A DNA stretch of 42,429 bases from Herbaspirillum chlorophenolicum (GCF_001189955.1 NZ_LFLT01000037.1:1-42429); one strand, 5' to 3'; positions 1 to 9,183 are shown, counted from the stretch's first letter. Notes: a model not told the origin generated them from the letters alone. Translations and numbers: made by a program.

Positions 1-22
1 CGAGATCGTGAACAGGTTCTAG
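1..22 (+). CDS. C-terminal end of an upstream CDS (partial)
   Basis: The first bases read in frame as E-I-V-N-R-F followed by TAG at 20-22, 45 bases before liuB. In liu clusters the gene upstream of liuB is often the isovaleryl-CoA dehydrogenase or another beta-oxidation-type enzyme, but six residues cannot identify it. An open frame running into the window edge could also be chance. Confidence 0.3.
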
Positions 23-67
23 GCCCGCCATCGGCAGATAAAAGAAACAGAAGAGAGAGACACGACC

Positions 68-1702
68 ATGCCGCAGATCGAAAGCAAGCTCAACCCGCGC
101 AGCGAGGACTTCCAGACCAACCGCGATGCCATGCAACGCATCGTGGACGACCTGAAACAAAAGATCGCGGCGATCGCCGAAGGCGGCGGCCAGGCCGCGC
201 GCGACAAGCACTTGGCGCGCGGCAAGCTGCTGCCGCGCGACCGTGTGCAGATGCTGCTCGATCCCGGCACGCCTTTCCTTGAATTCTCGCAGTTGGCCGC
301 CTACGGCATGTACCGTGAAAAGGATCGCGACGGCAACCTGAAAGACGCCGCGCCCTCGGCCGGCATCATCACCGGCATCGGCCGCGTGGCCGGGCAGGAA
401 TGCCTGATCGTCTGCAACGACGCCACGGTCAAGGGCGGCACTTATTACCCAATGACCGCCAAGAAGCATTTGCGCGCGCAGGAGATCGCCGAATTCAACC
501 ATCTTCCCTGCATCTACCTGGTCGACAGCGGCGGCGCCAACCTGCCCAACCAGGATGAAGTCTTTCCCGACCGCGACCACTTCGGCCGCATCTTCTTCAA
601 CCAGGCCAACATGTCGGCCAGCGGCATTCCGCAGGTCGCGGTGGTGATGGGTTCCTGCACCGCAGGCGGCGCCTACGTGCCGGCCATGAGCGATGAATCG
701 ATCATCGTCAAGGAACAGGCCACCATCTTCCTGGCCGGGCCGCCGCTGGTAAAGGCCGCCACCGGCGAAGTGGTCACGGCAGAAGAGCTGGGCGGCGGCG
801 ACGTGCACACGCGCCTGTCCGGCGTGGCCGACCACCTGGCGCAAGACGACCTGCATGCGCTGTCGATCGCGCGCGGCATCGTCGGCAACTTCAACCGCAA
901 GAAGCCGCAGCAGCTGGCGCTGCGCGCGAGTGTCGAACCTAAGTATCCGGCGCATGAACTGTACGGCGTGATCCCCACCGACACCCGCAAACCCTTCGAC
1001 GTGCGCGAAGTGATCGCACGCATCGTCGACGGCAGCGAGTTCGACGAGTTCAAGGCCCGTTACGGCACCACGCTGGTGTGCGGCTTCGCCCATTTGCATG
1101 GCATGCCGGTGGGCATCATCGCCAACAACGGCATCCTGTTTTCCGAATCGGCCGAGAAGGGCACGCACTTCATCGAGCTGTGCTGCCAGCGCAAGATCCC
1201 GTTGATCTTCTTGCAGAACATCACCGGCTTCATGGTCGGCAAGAAAGTCGAGAACGAAGGCATCGCGCGCCATGGCGCCAAGATGGTGACGGCGGTATCG
1301 ACCGCCGCCGTGCCCAAGCTGACGGTGATCATCGGCGGCAGTTTCGGCGCCGGCAATTACGGCATGTGCGGACGCGCCTTCTCGCCGCGCTTCCTGTGGA
1401 TGTGGCCCAATGCGCGCATCTCGGTGATGGGCGGCGAACAGGCCGCCAGCGTACTGGCCACCGTCAAGCGCGACGGCATTGAAGCGCGCGGCGGCAGCTG
1501 GAGCGCGGAAGAGGAAGCCGCATTCAAGGAACCGATCCGCGCGCAATACGAAACGCAAGGCCATCCCTACTATGCCTCGGCGCGGCTGTGGGACGACGGC
1601 GTGATCGATCCGGCCGACACGCGCACGGTGCTGGCACTCGGTCTGTCGGCGGCGCTCAATGCGCCCATCGAAGAGACCAAATTCGGCGTGTTCAGGATCT
1701 GA
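68..1702 (+). CDS. liuB: Methylcrotonyl-CoA carboxylase, carboxyltransferase (beta) subunit
   Basis: This 544-aa cytosolic subunit transfers the carboxyl group from biotin on LiuD to 3-methylcrotonyl-CoA, giving 3-methylglutaconyl-CoA in leucine/isovalerate breakdown. The crotonase-like carboxyltransferase fold is visible in two halves: the N-half carries [16 protein letters not shown], and the C-half carries [16 protein letters not shown] followed by [17 protein letters not shown]. These are typical of the MCC beta subunit rather than the propionyl-CoA enzyme, and the length is close to the usual ~535 aa. The ATG at 68 follows a GA-rich stretch (agaagagagaga). The biotin partner liuD lies downstream, separated by a secreted hydrolase gene, which is unusual because the two subunits are normally adjacent or split only by the enoyl-CoA hydratase liuC. 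No liuC is seen in this window. Family assignment is firm. Confidence 0.96.
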   Translation: MPQIESKLNPRSEDFQTNRDAMQRIVDDLKQKIAAIAEGGGQAARDKHLARGKLLPRDRVQMLLDPGTPFLEFSQLAAYGMYREKDRDGNLKDAAPSAGIITGIGRVAGQECLIVCNDATVKGGTYYPMTAKKHLRAQEIAEFNHLPCIYLVDSGGANLPNQDEVFPDRDHFGRIFFNQANMSASGIPQVAVVMGSCTAGGAYVPAMSDESIIVKEQATIFLAGPPLVKAATGEVVTAEELGGGDVHTRLSGVADHLAQDDLHALSIARGIVGNFNRKKPQQLALRASVEPKYPAHELYGVIPTDTRKPFDVREVIARIVDGSEFDEFKARYGTTLVCGFAHLHGMPVGIIANNGILFSESAEKGTHFIELCCQRKIPLIFLQNITGFMVGKKVENEGIARHGAKMVTAVSTAAVPKLTVIIGGSFGAGNYGMCGRAFSPRFLWMWPNARISVMGGEQAASVLATVKRDGIEARGGSWSAEEEAAFKEPIRAQYETQGHPYYASARLWDDGVIDPADTRTVLALGLSAALNAPIEETKFGVFRI

Positions 1703-1746
1703 ACGCGCCATCCGTGGGAATGATCGGCACGCATGGGGGAAAAGAA

Positions 1747-2880
1747 ATGAAGAAGGGGTTGTCGGGAACCTTACGTTTGCTTGCATTGGGCATGGCGCTG
1801 TCGGGCGGCGCCTGCGCGGCGGAAGACATCGTCCTGGACAAGGCCATGCACGAAGAAGTCGTCATGATTCCATCGACCCATGCGGGCGTGCGGCTTGAGA
1901 CGACGATATTCAAACCCAATGGCGCCGGCCCCTTTCCGATCGTGGTCATGAACCATGGCAAAGCACCGGGGAATTCGGCATTCCAGCCGCGCTCCCGTTA
2001 CCTGGTGATTGCCCGCGAATTCCTGGAGCGTGGTTATGCCGTCATCATTCCGATGCGCCAGGGGTTTTCTGCGTCCGGCGGCCTCTATATCGATGGCGGC
2101 TGCAATATCGAATCGAATGGCAACGCGCAGGCCGACGACGTCCAGGCAGCGCTCGACTATGCCCAGAAACAGCCGTGGGCGGACCGCGACAACGTGGTGG
2201 TGATGGGCCAGTCGCACGGCGGCCTGACCACACTGGCATACGGTGCGCGCAATCCTGCCCATGTGAAGGCGCTGGTCAATTTTGCCGGTGGGCTGCGCAA
2301 GGACGCATTCAGTTGCCAGTGGCAATATTCGCTCATCGATGCGTTCGAAAGTTACGGCGCCGCCACCAAGATACCCAGCCTCTGGTTCTACGGCGCTAAC
2401 GATAGCTACTTCGCGCCGGAAGTGGTGCAACAGCTGTATGCGGCCTATACCCGTCACCATGCGGATGCCAAGCTCATTGCCTACGGACCGTTCAAGCAGG
2501 ACTCGCACGGCATGAGTTCCAGCATCGACGGCCTGCCGATCTGGTGGCCGGAAACCGAGGCGCTGCTGCAACGGGTCGGCCTGCCGACCAAGCGGCTGTT
2601 CGTCGCTACCGACTACGGTGAACTGCCGGTCACCGCCCCGGCAAGCAATGCCGACGTCGTGCCCTATGTGAAACAGAATGGCCGCGAAGGTTATGCCCGC
2701 TTCCTGAACGCGAAACTGCCGCGCGCTTTCGCGATATCGGAATCGGGCGCATGGGGTTCCGCCATCGGCGGCAACTACACCGAACGCGCGCTGCAAAATT
2801 GCCAGTCCCATTCCCAGGTTCCATGCCATTTGTACGCTGTGAACCAAAGTACGGTCTGGGCTTCCACAGAGAACAAATGA
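1747..2880 (+). CDS. Secreted alpha/beta hydrolase (dienelactone-hydrolase-like) with a DUF4189-like tail
   Basis: A 377-aa protein. The open frame extends upstream into liuB, but the ATG at 1747 is chosen because it has a good ribosome site (gggggaaaag) and begins a clear signal peptide (MKKGLSGTLRLLALGMALSGGACAAED, likely cut after ACA-A). Residues ~35-290 form an alpha/beta hydrolase: NHG near 69-71 (oxyanion side), nucleophile elbow GQSHGG with S156, a likely acid at D219 (GAND) and histidine H254 (DSHGM). The last ~60 residues (AISESGAWGSAIGGNY, then AL..C, then C.LYAVN) resemble a DUF4189-type small domain, in which W-G-x-A-x-G and two cysteines recur. The substrate is unknown. It sits 44 bp after liuB and 70 bp before liuD, so it is probably co-transcribed with cytosolic enzymes although exported. 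The hydrolase call is strong; the tail call is from memory of the motif. Confidence 0.8.
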   Translation: MKKGLSGTLRLLALGMALSGGACAAEDIVLDKAMHEEVVMIPSTHAGVRLETTIFKPNGAGPFPIVVMNHGKAPGNSAFQPRSRYLVIAREFLERGYAVIIPMRQGFSASGGLYIDGGCNIESNGNAQADDVQAALDYAQKQPWADRDNVVVMGQSHGGLTTLAYGARNPAHVKALVNFAGGLRKDAFSCQWQYSLIDAFESYGAATKIPSLWFYGANDSYFAPEVVQQLYAAYTRHHADAKLIAYGPFKQDSHGMSSSIDGLPIWWPETEALLQRVGLPTKRLFVATDYGELPVTAPASNADVVPYVKQNGREGYARFLNAKLPRAFAISESGAWGSAIGGNYTERALQNCQSHSQVPCHLYAVNQSTVWASTENK

Positions 2881-2950
2881 GAATGGCCGGAGCGGGAAAC
2901 AAGAAGACCACATGGCTCCGCAACGGCCGACACAATCAAGGAGACAACTG

Positions 2951-4966
2951 ATGCTCAACAAGATCCTGATCGCCAACCGCGGCGAAATCGCCTGCCGCGT
3001 GGCGGCCACCGCACGCCGCCTTGGCATCGCCACGGTAGCGGTGTACTCGGACGCCGACGCGCACGCCAAGCACGTGCAAAGCTGCGACGAAAGCGTGCGC
3101 CTGGGCCCGGCGCCGGCCAAGGAAAGCTACCTGTGCGGCGACAAGATCATCGCCGCTGCGCTGGCCACCGGTGCGCAGGCCATCCATCCCGGCTACGGCT
3201 TCTTGTCGGAAAACGCGGAATTCGCGCAAGCCTGCGCCGATGCCGGCCTCGTCTTCATCGGCCCGCCGGCTTCGGCGATCCGTGCAATGGGTTCCAAGTC
3301 GGCCGCCAAGGCGCTGATGGAAAAGGCTGCGGTGCCGCTGGTGCCGGGCTACCACGGTGAGCGCCAGGAAAGCGGTTTCCTGCGCGCCGAGGCCGACCGC
3401 ATCGGTTACCCGGTGCTGTTGAAAGCCAGTGCCGGCGGCGGCGGCAAGGGCATGCGCGTGGTCGAACGCTCCGAAGACTTTGAAGCTGCGCTGGCCTCAT
3501 GCAAGCGCGAAGCGATTTCCAGCTTTGGCGACGACCGCGTGCTGGTCGAGAAATACCTGACGCGGCCGCGCCATATCGAGATCCAGGTGTTCGCCGATAC
3601 GCACGGCAACTGCGTCTACCTGTTCGAGCGCGACTGCTCGGTGCAGCGGCGTCACCAGAAAGTGCTGGAAGAAGCGCCGGCGCCCGGCATGACGGCCGAA
3701 CGCCGCGCCGCGATGGGCGATGCGGCTGTCGCTGCCGCGCGTGCGGTCGGCTATGTGGGCGCGGGCACGGTGGAATTCATCGCCAACCAGGATGGCAGCT
3801 TCTATTTCATGGAGATGAATACGCGGCTGCAAGTGGAGCACCCGGTCACCGAAATGATCACCGGCCAGGATCTGGTCGAATGGCAATTGCGCGTGGCGTC
3901 CGGCGAAGCGCTGCCACTGGAGCAGGAGCAGTTGCGCATCAACGGCCATGCGATCGAGGCGCGCATCTATGCCGAAAATCCGGAGAAGGGTTTCCTGCCC
4001 TCGATCGGCACGCTGGCGCGCATGCGCACGGCGAGCGCCGTCGAATTCCGCTTGCATGAGGCGGGCGCGACGCAACCCGCTGCCGTGCGCATCGACTCCG
4101 GCGTGCGCGAAGGCGACGCCATCTCGCCCTTCTACGATCCGATGATCGCCAAGCTCATCGTCTGGGGCGCCGACCGCGAAGCCGCTCTGCGCAACATGTC
4201 GCGCGCGCTGGCGCAGTACCAGGTGGTTGGTCTGGCGACCAACATCGGCTTCCTGCAGCGCCTGGTTTCCGGCGCCGCCTTCTCGCAAGCCGACCTCGAT
4301 ACCGGCCTGATCGAACGTCATCACGACGCGCTGTTCCCGGCACCCGCACCGGCATCCATCGACACGTTGGCGCTGGCCGCCGCAGCGCTGCTGCAAGGCG
4401 AAGCGCAAGCGGCCGGCGATGCAGACCCATGGTCGTCGACACATGGCTGGCGGCTCAACGGCAAGTTGCTGCGCACGCTGGAATTCAGCGACCAGGCCGG
4501 CCCGGCGGCACTGCAACTGGAATACGCGGGAGACGGCAGCAGCTGGCGCCTGCTGGCCAATGGCATCGACCACGCCATGCGCATCGAATCCGCCGACGGC
4601 AGCACCCTGCGCCTGTCACTCGATGGCCGCGTGCTGCAAGCCGACGTGGTGCGCGAAGGCGAACTGCTGCATGTGTTCGACGGCCGCATGCAATACAGCC
4701 TGCGCTATGCCGACCCGATGGCGCACGCCGGGCACAGCGAAACGGAAGGCGGCCGCCTGACCGCGCCCATGCCGGGCAAGATCGTGGCGATCCTGGCGCA
4801 GAAAGGCAGCAGCGTCGAAAAGGGGGCGCCGCTGCTGATCATGGAGGCGATGAAGATGGAACACACCATCACAGCTCCCGCCGGCGGCACCGTCGAAGAC
4901 ATGCTGTACGCGGTGGGCGACCAGGTCGCCGAGGGCGCGCAACTGCTCGAATTCAAAGCAGCATAG
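2951..4966 (+). CDS. liuD: Methylcrotonyl-CoA carboxylase, biotin-containing (alpha) subunit
   Basis: This 671-aa protein carboxylates its own biotin using ATP and bicarbonate and partners LiuB. Domain order: biotin carboxylase N-domain (MLNKILIANRGEIACRV), ATP-grasp with the glycine loop KASAGGGGKGMRVV, the MEMNTRLQVEHPVTE motif, the biotin carboxylase C-domain, a BT-like linker, and a C-terminal biotinyl domain. Biotin is expected on K635 in MEAMKMEH. The frame is open 39 nt further upstream, but the ATG at 2951 is preferred: it is preceded by aaggaga at the right distance and starts exactly at the conserved N-terminus. The length matches MCC alpha (~660-680 aa). The next gene starts 9 nt after the stop, indicating an operon. 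Confidence 0.96.
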   Translation: MLNKILIANRGEIACRVAATARRLGIATVAVYSDADAHAKHVQSCDESVRLGPAPAKESYLCGDKIIAAALATGAQAIHPGYGFLSENAEFAQACADAGLVFIGPPASAIRAMGSKSAAKALMEKAAVPLVPGYHGERQESGFLRAEADRIGYPVLLKASAGGGGKGMRVVERSEDFEAALASCKREAISSFGDDRVLVEKYLTRPRHIEIQVFADTHGNCVYLFERDCSVQRRHQKVLEEAPAPGMTAERRAAMGDAAVAAARAVGYVGAGTVEFIANQDGSFYFMEMNTRLQVEHPVTEMITGQDLVEWQLRVASGEALPLEQEQLRINGHAIEARIYAENPEKGFLPSIGTLARMRTASAVEFRLHEAGATQPAAVRIDSGVREGDAISPFYDPMIAKLIVWGADREAALRNMSRALAQYQVVGLATNIGFLQRLVSGAAFSQADLDTGLIERHHDALFPAPAPASIDTLALAAAALLQGEAQAAGDADPWSSTHGWRLNGKLLRTLEFSDQAGPAALQLEYAGDGSSWRLLANGIDHAMRIESADGSTLRLSLDGRVLQADVVREGELLHVFDGRMQYSLRYADPMAHAGHSETEGGRLTAPMPGKIVAILAQKGSSVEKGAPLLIMEAMKMEHTITAPAGGTVEDMLYAVGDQVAEGAQLLEFKAA

Positions 4967-4975
4967 GCTCCGGCG

Positions 4976-5905
4976 ATGAATGCACCGGCCCTGCATGTGC
5001 CACCGTCGATCCACGTACTGGAACGCGGCTGGCTGTCGTCCAACAATGTGCTGCTGTTCGGGCGGGATGAGGTGGCGCTGATCGACAGCGGTTATGTCTC
5101 GCACTCGGAACAGACGCTGACACTGGTGCGCCATGTGCTGCACCAGCGCGGCCGCGGCAAGCTCGACCTGCTGCTCAACACCCACCTGCATTCCGACCAT
5201 TGCGGCGGCAACGCCGCCTTGCAGGCGGCCTATGGCTGCCGCACCGCCATCCCGGCGGCAGAGGCGCAAAAAGTCGGCGCCTGGGATGAAGAGGCATTGA
5301 GCTACCGCGCCACCGGCCAGCACTGTGCGCGCTTCGGTTTCAATGATGTGATCCGCGCCGGCGACGTGCTGCATCTGGGCGACCTCGACTGGCAGGCGCT
5401 GGCTGCGCCCGGCCATGATCCGCACTCGCTGGTTTTTTATTGTGCCCAGGAGGGCATCCTGATCTCGGCCGATGCATTGTGGCGCAACGGCTTCGGCATC
5501 ATCTTTCCCGAGCTGGATGGCGAATCGGGTTTCGCCGAGGCGCGCGCCACGCTGGAGCTAATCCGCACGCTGGATGTAAAGCTGGTGATTCCCGGACACG
5601 GCGCGCCTTTTTGCGAGGTGGACGATGCACTGGAGAAGGCATTCTCCCGCCTCGATTACCTGGAAGCCGATCCGCTGCGCAACGCCCAGAACGGCATCAA
5701 GGTGCTGGTGAAATTCCTGCTGCTGGAAAGGCAACGCATTGCGCTGGAACACCTGCCGGCGATGATGCGCGACATCCCGCTGCTGCGCATCGCCAACGAA
5801 CGCTTCATGCACATGGCCGACCATGAGCTGGCGCACTGGGTCGCCGCGCAACTGGGACGCGCGGGTGCGGCACGCAACGACGGGATGTTCCTGCTGGACG
5901 CCTGA
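4976..5905 (+). CDS. MBL-fold metallo-hydrolase of the liu cluster
   Basis: A 309-aa cytosolic protein of the metallo-beta-lactamase superfamily. Metal ligands are visible: H70-x-H72-x-D74-H75 (NTHLHSDHCGG), H146 (APGHDPHS), D165 (ISADALW) and H207 (VIPGHGAPF). After the core (to ~residue 225) comes a C-terminal helical part of the kind found in MBL proteins with a small winged-helix-like tail. Its start lies 9 nt after the liuD stop, so co-transcription is very likely. Members of this superfamily hydrolyse thioesters, lactones or phosphodiesters. A thioesterase acting on CoA intermediates of the pathway is a plausible guess from context only; the sequence does not fix the substrate. Confidence 0.85.
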   Translation: MNAPALHVPPSIHVLERGWLSSNNVLLFGRDEVALIDSGYVSHSEQTLTLVRHVLHQRGRGKLDLLLNTHLHSDHCGGNAALQAAYGCRTAIPAAEAQKVGAWDEEALSYRATGQHCARFGFNDVIRAGDVLHLGDLDWQALAAPGHDPHSLVFYCAQEGILISADALWRNGFGIIFPELDGESGFAEARATLELIRTLDVKLVIPGHGAPFCEVDDALEKAFSRLDYLEADPLRNAQNGIKVLVKFLLLERQRIALEHLPAMMRDIPLLRIANERFMHMADHELAHWVAAQLGRAGAARNDGMFLLDA

Positions 5906-5983
5906 GCAGACAAAAAACGGGCATCCCTGCCGCTGCTATCATGTCGGATCCGTTTATCCAGTCTCCCATTCTTTACCGACGCC

Positions 5984-6499
5984 ATGACCCAGACCACCGA
6001 TACCGCCGCCCTGCCTTCTTCCGCCCAACGCGTATCCGACCTGCTCGCCCAGATCGGGCATGACAAGCCGGTAGTGATGCTGCCGGCGACCGGCCGCACT
6101 TCGGCCGAAGCCGCCGCCGGCCTGGGCTGCAGCGTGTCGGAAATCGCCAAGTCGATCATCTTCCGCCGCGTGGCCGACGATGCGCCGGTACTGGTGATCG
6201 CCAGCGGCAGCAACCGTGTCGACGAATCCAAGGTGACCGCGCTGGTGGGTCCCCTCGGCAAGGCCGATGCCAGGTTCGTGCGCGACAGCACCGGCTATGC
6301 CATCGGCGGCGTGTGCCCGGTCGGCCACGTGGTCAAGCCGGTGATGCTGATCGACCGCGACCTGTTCAATTTCGACAGCGTGTGGGCCGCAGCCGGCCAT
6401 CCGCACGCGGTGTTCAACCTGACCGCCGCCCAGCTGGAAAAGATGACCGGCGGCATGGTGGCCGACGTGAAACTGGACCCCGCACCTAACGCCGCCTGA
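5984..6499 (+). CDS. YbaK/EbsC-family aminoacyl-tRNA deacylase (ProX/YbaK type)
   Basis: A 171-aa cytosolic protein of the YbaK/aminoacyl-tRNA-synthetase-associated domain family, whose members hydrolyse mischarged tRNAs such as Cys-tRNA(Pro) or Ala-tRNA(Pro). Visible family features are the conserved lysine K56 in EIAKSIIF, the GSNRVDESKV segment, and the C-terminal GYAIGGVCPVGH loop with the following IDRDLF strand. Length is normal for a free-standing editor. It lies 78 bp after the MBL gene and 41 bp before liuE. Its presence inside a catabolic operon is not explained by known function; it may simply be carried along. Which tRNA it edits cannot be decided from sequence alone. Confidence 0.88.
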   Translation: MTQTTDTAALPSSAQRVSDLLAQIGHDKPVVMLPATGRTSAEAAAGLGCSVSEIAKSIIFRRVADDAPVLVIASGSNRVDESKVTALVGPLGKADARFVRDSTGYAIGGVCPVGHVVKPVMLIDRDLFNFDSVWAAAGHPHAVFNLTAAQLEKMTGGMVADVKLDPAPNAA

Positions 6500-6540
6500 T
6501 ACCACCGGCATTGTCGGCAACCTATAAGGAGACGCACAAA

Positions 6541-7449
6541 ATGAGCCTGCCAAAGAAAGTCAAAATCGTCGAAGTCGGCCCGCGCGACGGCTTGCAAAAC
6601 GAGAAGGAAACCATCTCCGCCGAGGTGAAGATCGAGCTGGTGAACCGGCTCACCGCGGCCGGCTTCCTCAATGTCGAGGCGGCATCGTTCGTCTCGCCCA
6701 AATGGGTGCCGCAGATGGCGACCTCCAGCGAAGTGATGCACGGCATTACCCGCAAACCCGGCGTGGTGTACTCGGCGCTGGTGCCCAACATGAAGGGCTT
6801 CGAGGCGGCGCTGGAAGCCGGTGTGGACGAGGTGGTGATCTTCGGCGCCGCCTCCGAGGCGTTCTCGCAGAAAAACATCAACTGCTCGATCGCCGAATCC
6901 ATCGAGCGCTTCCGCGAAGTCGCCACGGCCGCCAAGCAGCACCGCAAGCGCCTGCGCGCGGCCGTCAGCTGCGCCTTCGGCTGCCCCTACCAGGGCGAAG
7001 TGCCGCTGGACGCGGTGGCCGATGTGGTGCGCCGCTTCCGCGAACTGGGCTGCGATGAGATCGACATCGCCGACACCATCGGCGTGGCCACGCCCGACAA
7101 GGTCAGGCCGGTAATGGAAACGGCCATCCGCGAATTCCATATCGAAGGCTTGTCCGGCCACTTCCATGACACCTACGGCCAGGCGCTGGCCAACATCTAT
7201 GCCAGCCTGCAGGCCGGCATCACGATCTACCACTCGTCGGTGGCGGGCCTGGGCGGCTGCCCCTATGCCAAGGGCGCGACCGGCAATGTAGCGTCGGAGG
7301 ACGTGCTGTACATGATGCAAGGCCTGGGCATAGAAACCGGGATCGACCTCAATGCGGTGGTCGACGCCGGCCAGTTCATTTCGCAGCACCTGGGCCGCAA
7401 ATCGGTCAGCCGCGCCGGCAATGCCATCGCGGCCAAGCGCACAGCCTGA
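6541..7449 (+). CDS. liuE: Hydroxymethylglutaryl-CoA lyase
   Basis: A 302-aa TIM-barrel enzyme (also called mvaB) that cleaves (S)-3-hydroxy-3-methylglutaryl-CoA to acetyl-CoA and acetoacetate, the last step of the leucine pathway. Seen in the sequence: EVGPRDGLQNE with catalytic R15 and D16, the metal ligands in SGHFHDTYG (H207, H209), the flexible catalytic loop GGCPYAKGATGN with C240, and N249. The frame is open 30 nt upstream, but the ATG at 6541 has aaggag at 6526-6531, nine bases away, and gives the family N-terminus. It is the last gene before a strong terminator. Very secure. Confidence 0.96.
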   Translation: MSLPKKVKIVEVGPRDGLQNEKETISAEVKIELVNRLTAAGFLNVEAASFVSPKWVPQMATSSEVMHGITRKPGVVYSALVPNMKGFEAALEAGVDEVVIFGAASEAFSQKNINCSIAESIERFREVATAAKQHRKRLRAAVSCAFGCPYQGEVPLDAVADVVRRFRELGCDEIDIADTIGVATPDKVRPVMETAIREFHIEGLSGHFHDTYGQALANIYASLQAGITIYHSSVAGLGGCPYAKGATGNVASEDVLYMMQGLGIETGIDLNAVVDAGQFISQHLGRKSVSRAGNAIAAKRTA

Positions 7450-7465
7450 ACACCCCATATGCGCC

Positions 7466-7502
7466 AAAGAAAAACGCCGGGGCAATCCCGGCGTTTTTCT
7501 TT
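7466..7502. terminator. Bidirectional intrinsic terminator after liuE
   Basis: A perfect 16-bp inverted repeat, with arms aaagaaaaacgccggg (7466-7481) and cccggcgtttttcttt (7487-7502) and a gcaat loop. A GC-rich core flanked by A and T runs gives a terminator on both strands. It ends the liu transcript and may also stop the small minus-strand gene at 7610-7762. Confidence 0.9.
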
Positions 7503-7609
7503 TCAGGCCACTGTAATTCAGCGAAATATTTGCATGGCTACCGGCAATACTCAGCCCTGGCCTGCCGGCAGGGCAAGCCGCGATGCACCAAGCGGCGCGG
7601 AAAGTCTGG

Positions 7610-7762
7610 TCACTGGCGGTATCGGCGCAGACCGCGCACATGTCGCTTGTCGACAGTGACAACGGCCTTTTTCAGGAAACGGTGGTGCAGCATCGCACAC
7701 AGAACCAGTCCAACGCCCAATGCGGCAACGATGGCGATATTGGTGAACTCGAAGGTTTCCAT
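7610..7762 (-). CDS. Possible small single-span membrane protein (50 aa)
   Basis: A 50-aa frame on the minus strand beginning METFEFTNIAIVAALGVGLV. Residues ~8-25 form one hydrophobic helix, followed by a strongly basic tail rich in R and K (HHRFLKKAVV...RGLRRYRQ), giving the positive-inside pattern of a small inner-membrane protein. A ggggaaaa stretch lies about four bases before the ATG at 7762. The frame extends further upstream, but that part has no protein-like character. It is isolated between the liu terminator and the gene at 8056. I do not recognise a family, and no function can be given. Confidence 0.45.
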   Translation of the reverse strand: METFEFTNIAIVAALGVGLVLCAMLHHRFLKKAVVTVDKRHVRGLRRYRQ

Positions 7763-7994
7763 GATTTTCCCCACAACAGATCGTGCGATTTCATTGCAAC
7801 TATGGATCCTGCCATCCGTGCCGGAAATTCTCCGGACACCAGCCGCGCACCCCAGCGCGGCCCATCCATGCATGCATTACGGCAGGTACGAAAAAAACAT
7901 AACACGCAGGCTGGCGGATCTCGAAAATTATTTAGCAATTTCCAGATGAAATTCACGTTCTCGCAACAAAAAGCACGATCGTAATATTTTCACC

Positions 7995-8000
7995 TATAAT
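7995..8000 (+). promoter_or_regulatory. Candidate -10 box upstream of the nitronate monooxygenase gene
   Basis: A perfect TATAAT 55 bases upstream of the ATG at 8056, within an AT-rich stretch (7900-8010) that contrasts with the GC-rich surroundings. No convincing -35 element is seen at 16-18 bp. The rest of the 293-bp gap 7763-8055 shows no other structure I can name. Confidence 0.45.
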
Positions 8001-8055
8001 CGTCGAACAAATTCAGGATCAGCGCCTTTCCATAACGACAACCCGAGAGACAGCC

Positions 8056-9027
8056 ATGCCCCAGCCTGCTTACCCGAAAGCCTTGCAAGATCTGCGCCTG
8101 CCCATCATCTGCTCGCCCATGTTCATCGCCAGCGGCCCGGCCCTGGTGGCGGCCCAATGCAAGGCCGGACTGGTCGGCGCTTTCCCTGCCCTGAACGCCC
8201 GTCCGGCCGAACAATTGGATGTGTGGCTGACCCAGCTGCAGGCCGAACTGGCCGAGTGGCAACAGCAACATCCGCAACGCAAGGTCGGGCCGATTGCGGT
8301 CAACCAGATCGTGCACCAGTCCAACGACCGCCTGGCACATGACGTCGAGGTCTGCGTGAGGCACCAGGTGCCGATCATCATCTCCAGCCTGCGCGCGCCG
8401 CCCAGGGAAATGCTCGATGCGGTGCACAGCTACGGCGGCATCGTGCTACACGATGTGATTTCCATCCGCCATGCCGAGAAGGCGCTGGAAGCCGGCGTGG
8501 ATGGCCTGATCCTGGTGGCCGCCGGCGCCGGCGGCCATGCCGGCCCGCTGTCGCCGTTCGCGCTGGTGGGCGAAGTGCGCAAGATGTTCAAGGGGCCGCT
8601 GGTGCTGTCGGGCGCCATCGCCACCGGCGACGCCGTGCTGGGCGCGCAGGCCATGGGGGCGGACTTCGCCTACATCGGCTCGCGCTGGCTGGCGACCAAG
8701 GAATCCAACGTCGACGAGGCTTACCGCCAGGCCATTGTGGAATCGACCGCGGCCGATGTGGTGTACACCAACCTGTTTACCGGCGTGCATGGCAACTATC
8801 TGAAGAAGTCCATCGTCAACGCCGGGCTCGACCCGGACAACCTGCCGGAAGCGGACAAGACCAAGATGAACTTCGGTTCCGGCGGCGGCAGCAAGGCCAA
8901 GGCCTGGCGCGACATCTGGGGCGCCGGCCAGGGCGTGGGCCTGATGGATGACATCCCCTCGGTAGCCGAGATGACCGACCGCCTTGAAGCCGAATACCTG
9001 GCTGCCCGTGTACGCCTGGCGCTGTAA
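8056..9027 (+). CDS. Nitronate monooxygenase / NAD(P)H-dependent flavin oxidoreductase family
   Basis: A 323-aa FMN-dependent TIM-barrel protein of the nitronate monooxygenase (2-nitropropane dioxygenase-like) family, which oxidises alkyl nitronates or related toxic nitro compounds. The N-terminus LPIICSPMFIASGPALVAA is the usual substrate/flavin-side strand. AAGAGGHAGP contains the histidine (H161) matching the catalytic base. LSGAIATGDAVLGAQAMGADFAYIGSRW is the FMN-phosphate-binding segment. Length is typical. It has its own TATAAT upstream and appears to be a single-gene unit. The family call is strong; many members are not tested on nitronates, so the physiological substrate stays open. 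Confidence 0.9.
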   Translation: MPQPAYPKALQDLRLPIICSPMFIASGPALVAAQCKAGLVGAFPALNARPAEQLDVWLTQLQAELAEWQQQHPQRKVGPIAVNQIVHQSNDRLAHDVEVCVRHQVPIIISSLRAPPREMLDAVHSYGGIVLHDVISIRHAEKALEAGVDGLILVAAGAGGHAGPLSPFALVGEVRKMFKGPLVLSGAIATGDAVLGAQAMGADFAYIGSRWLATKESNVDEAYRQAIVESTAADVVYTNLFTGVHGNYLKKSIVNAGLDPDNLPEADKTKMNFGSGGGSKAKAWRDIWGAGQGVGLMDDIPSVAEMTDRLEAEYLAARVRLAL

Positions 9028-9183
9028 CGCAGCATCGCCCGGTTCGTCACGGCGCCGCCCCGAAAGCGCAGGCACCATGTCGAACCGGCTCCTCCGCGAT
9101 TGAACGCATCGACGGGCGTGGGCTCCAAGTCAGCATAACGGCCACCCTCGCTCCGCAACATCCCTTCCCGATTCCTACGCCCG

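Noticed and set aside
1771..3120. 449-aa open frame on the minus strand
   Set aside because: It runs opposite the secreted hydrolase and into liuD. Its composition (R, G, H, A with no domain) is that of a GC-rich shadow frame.
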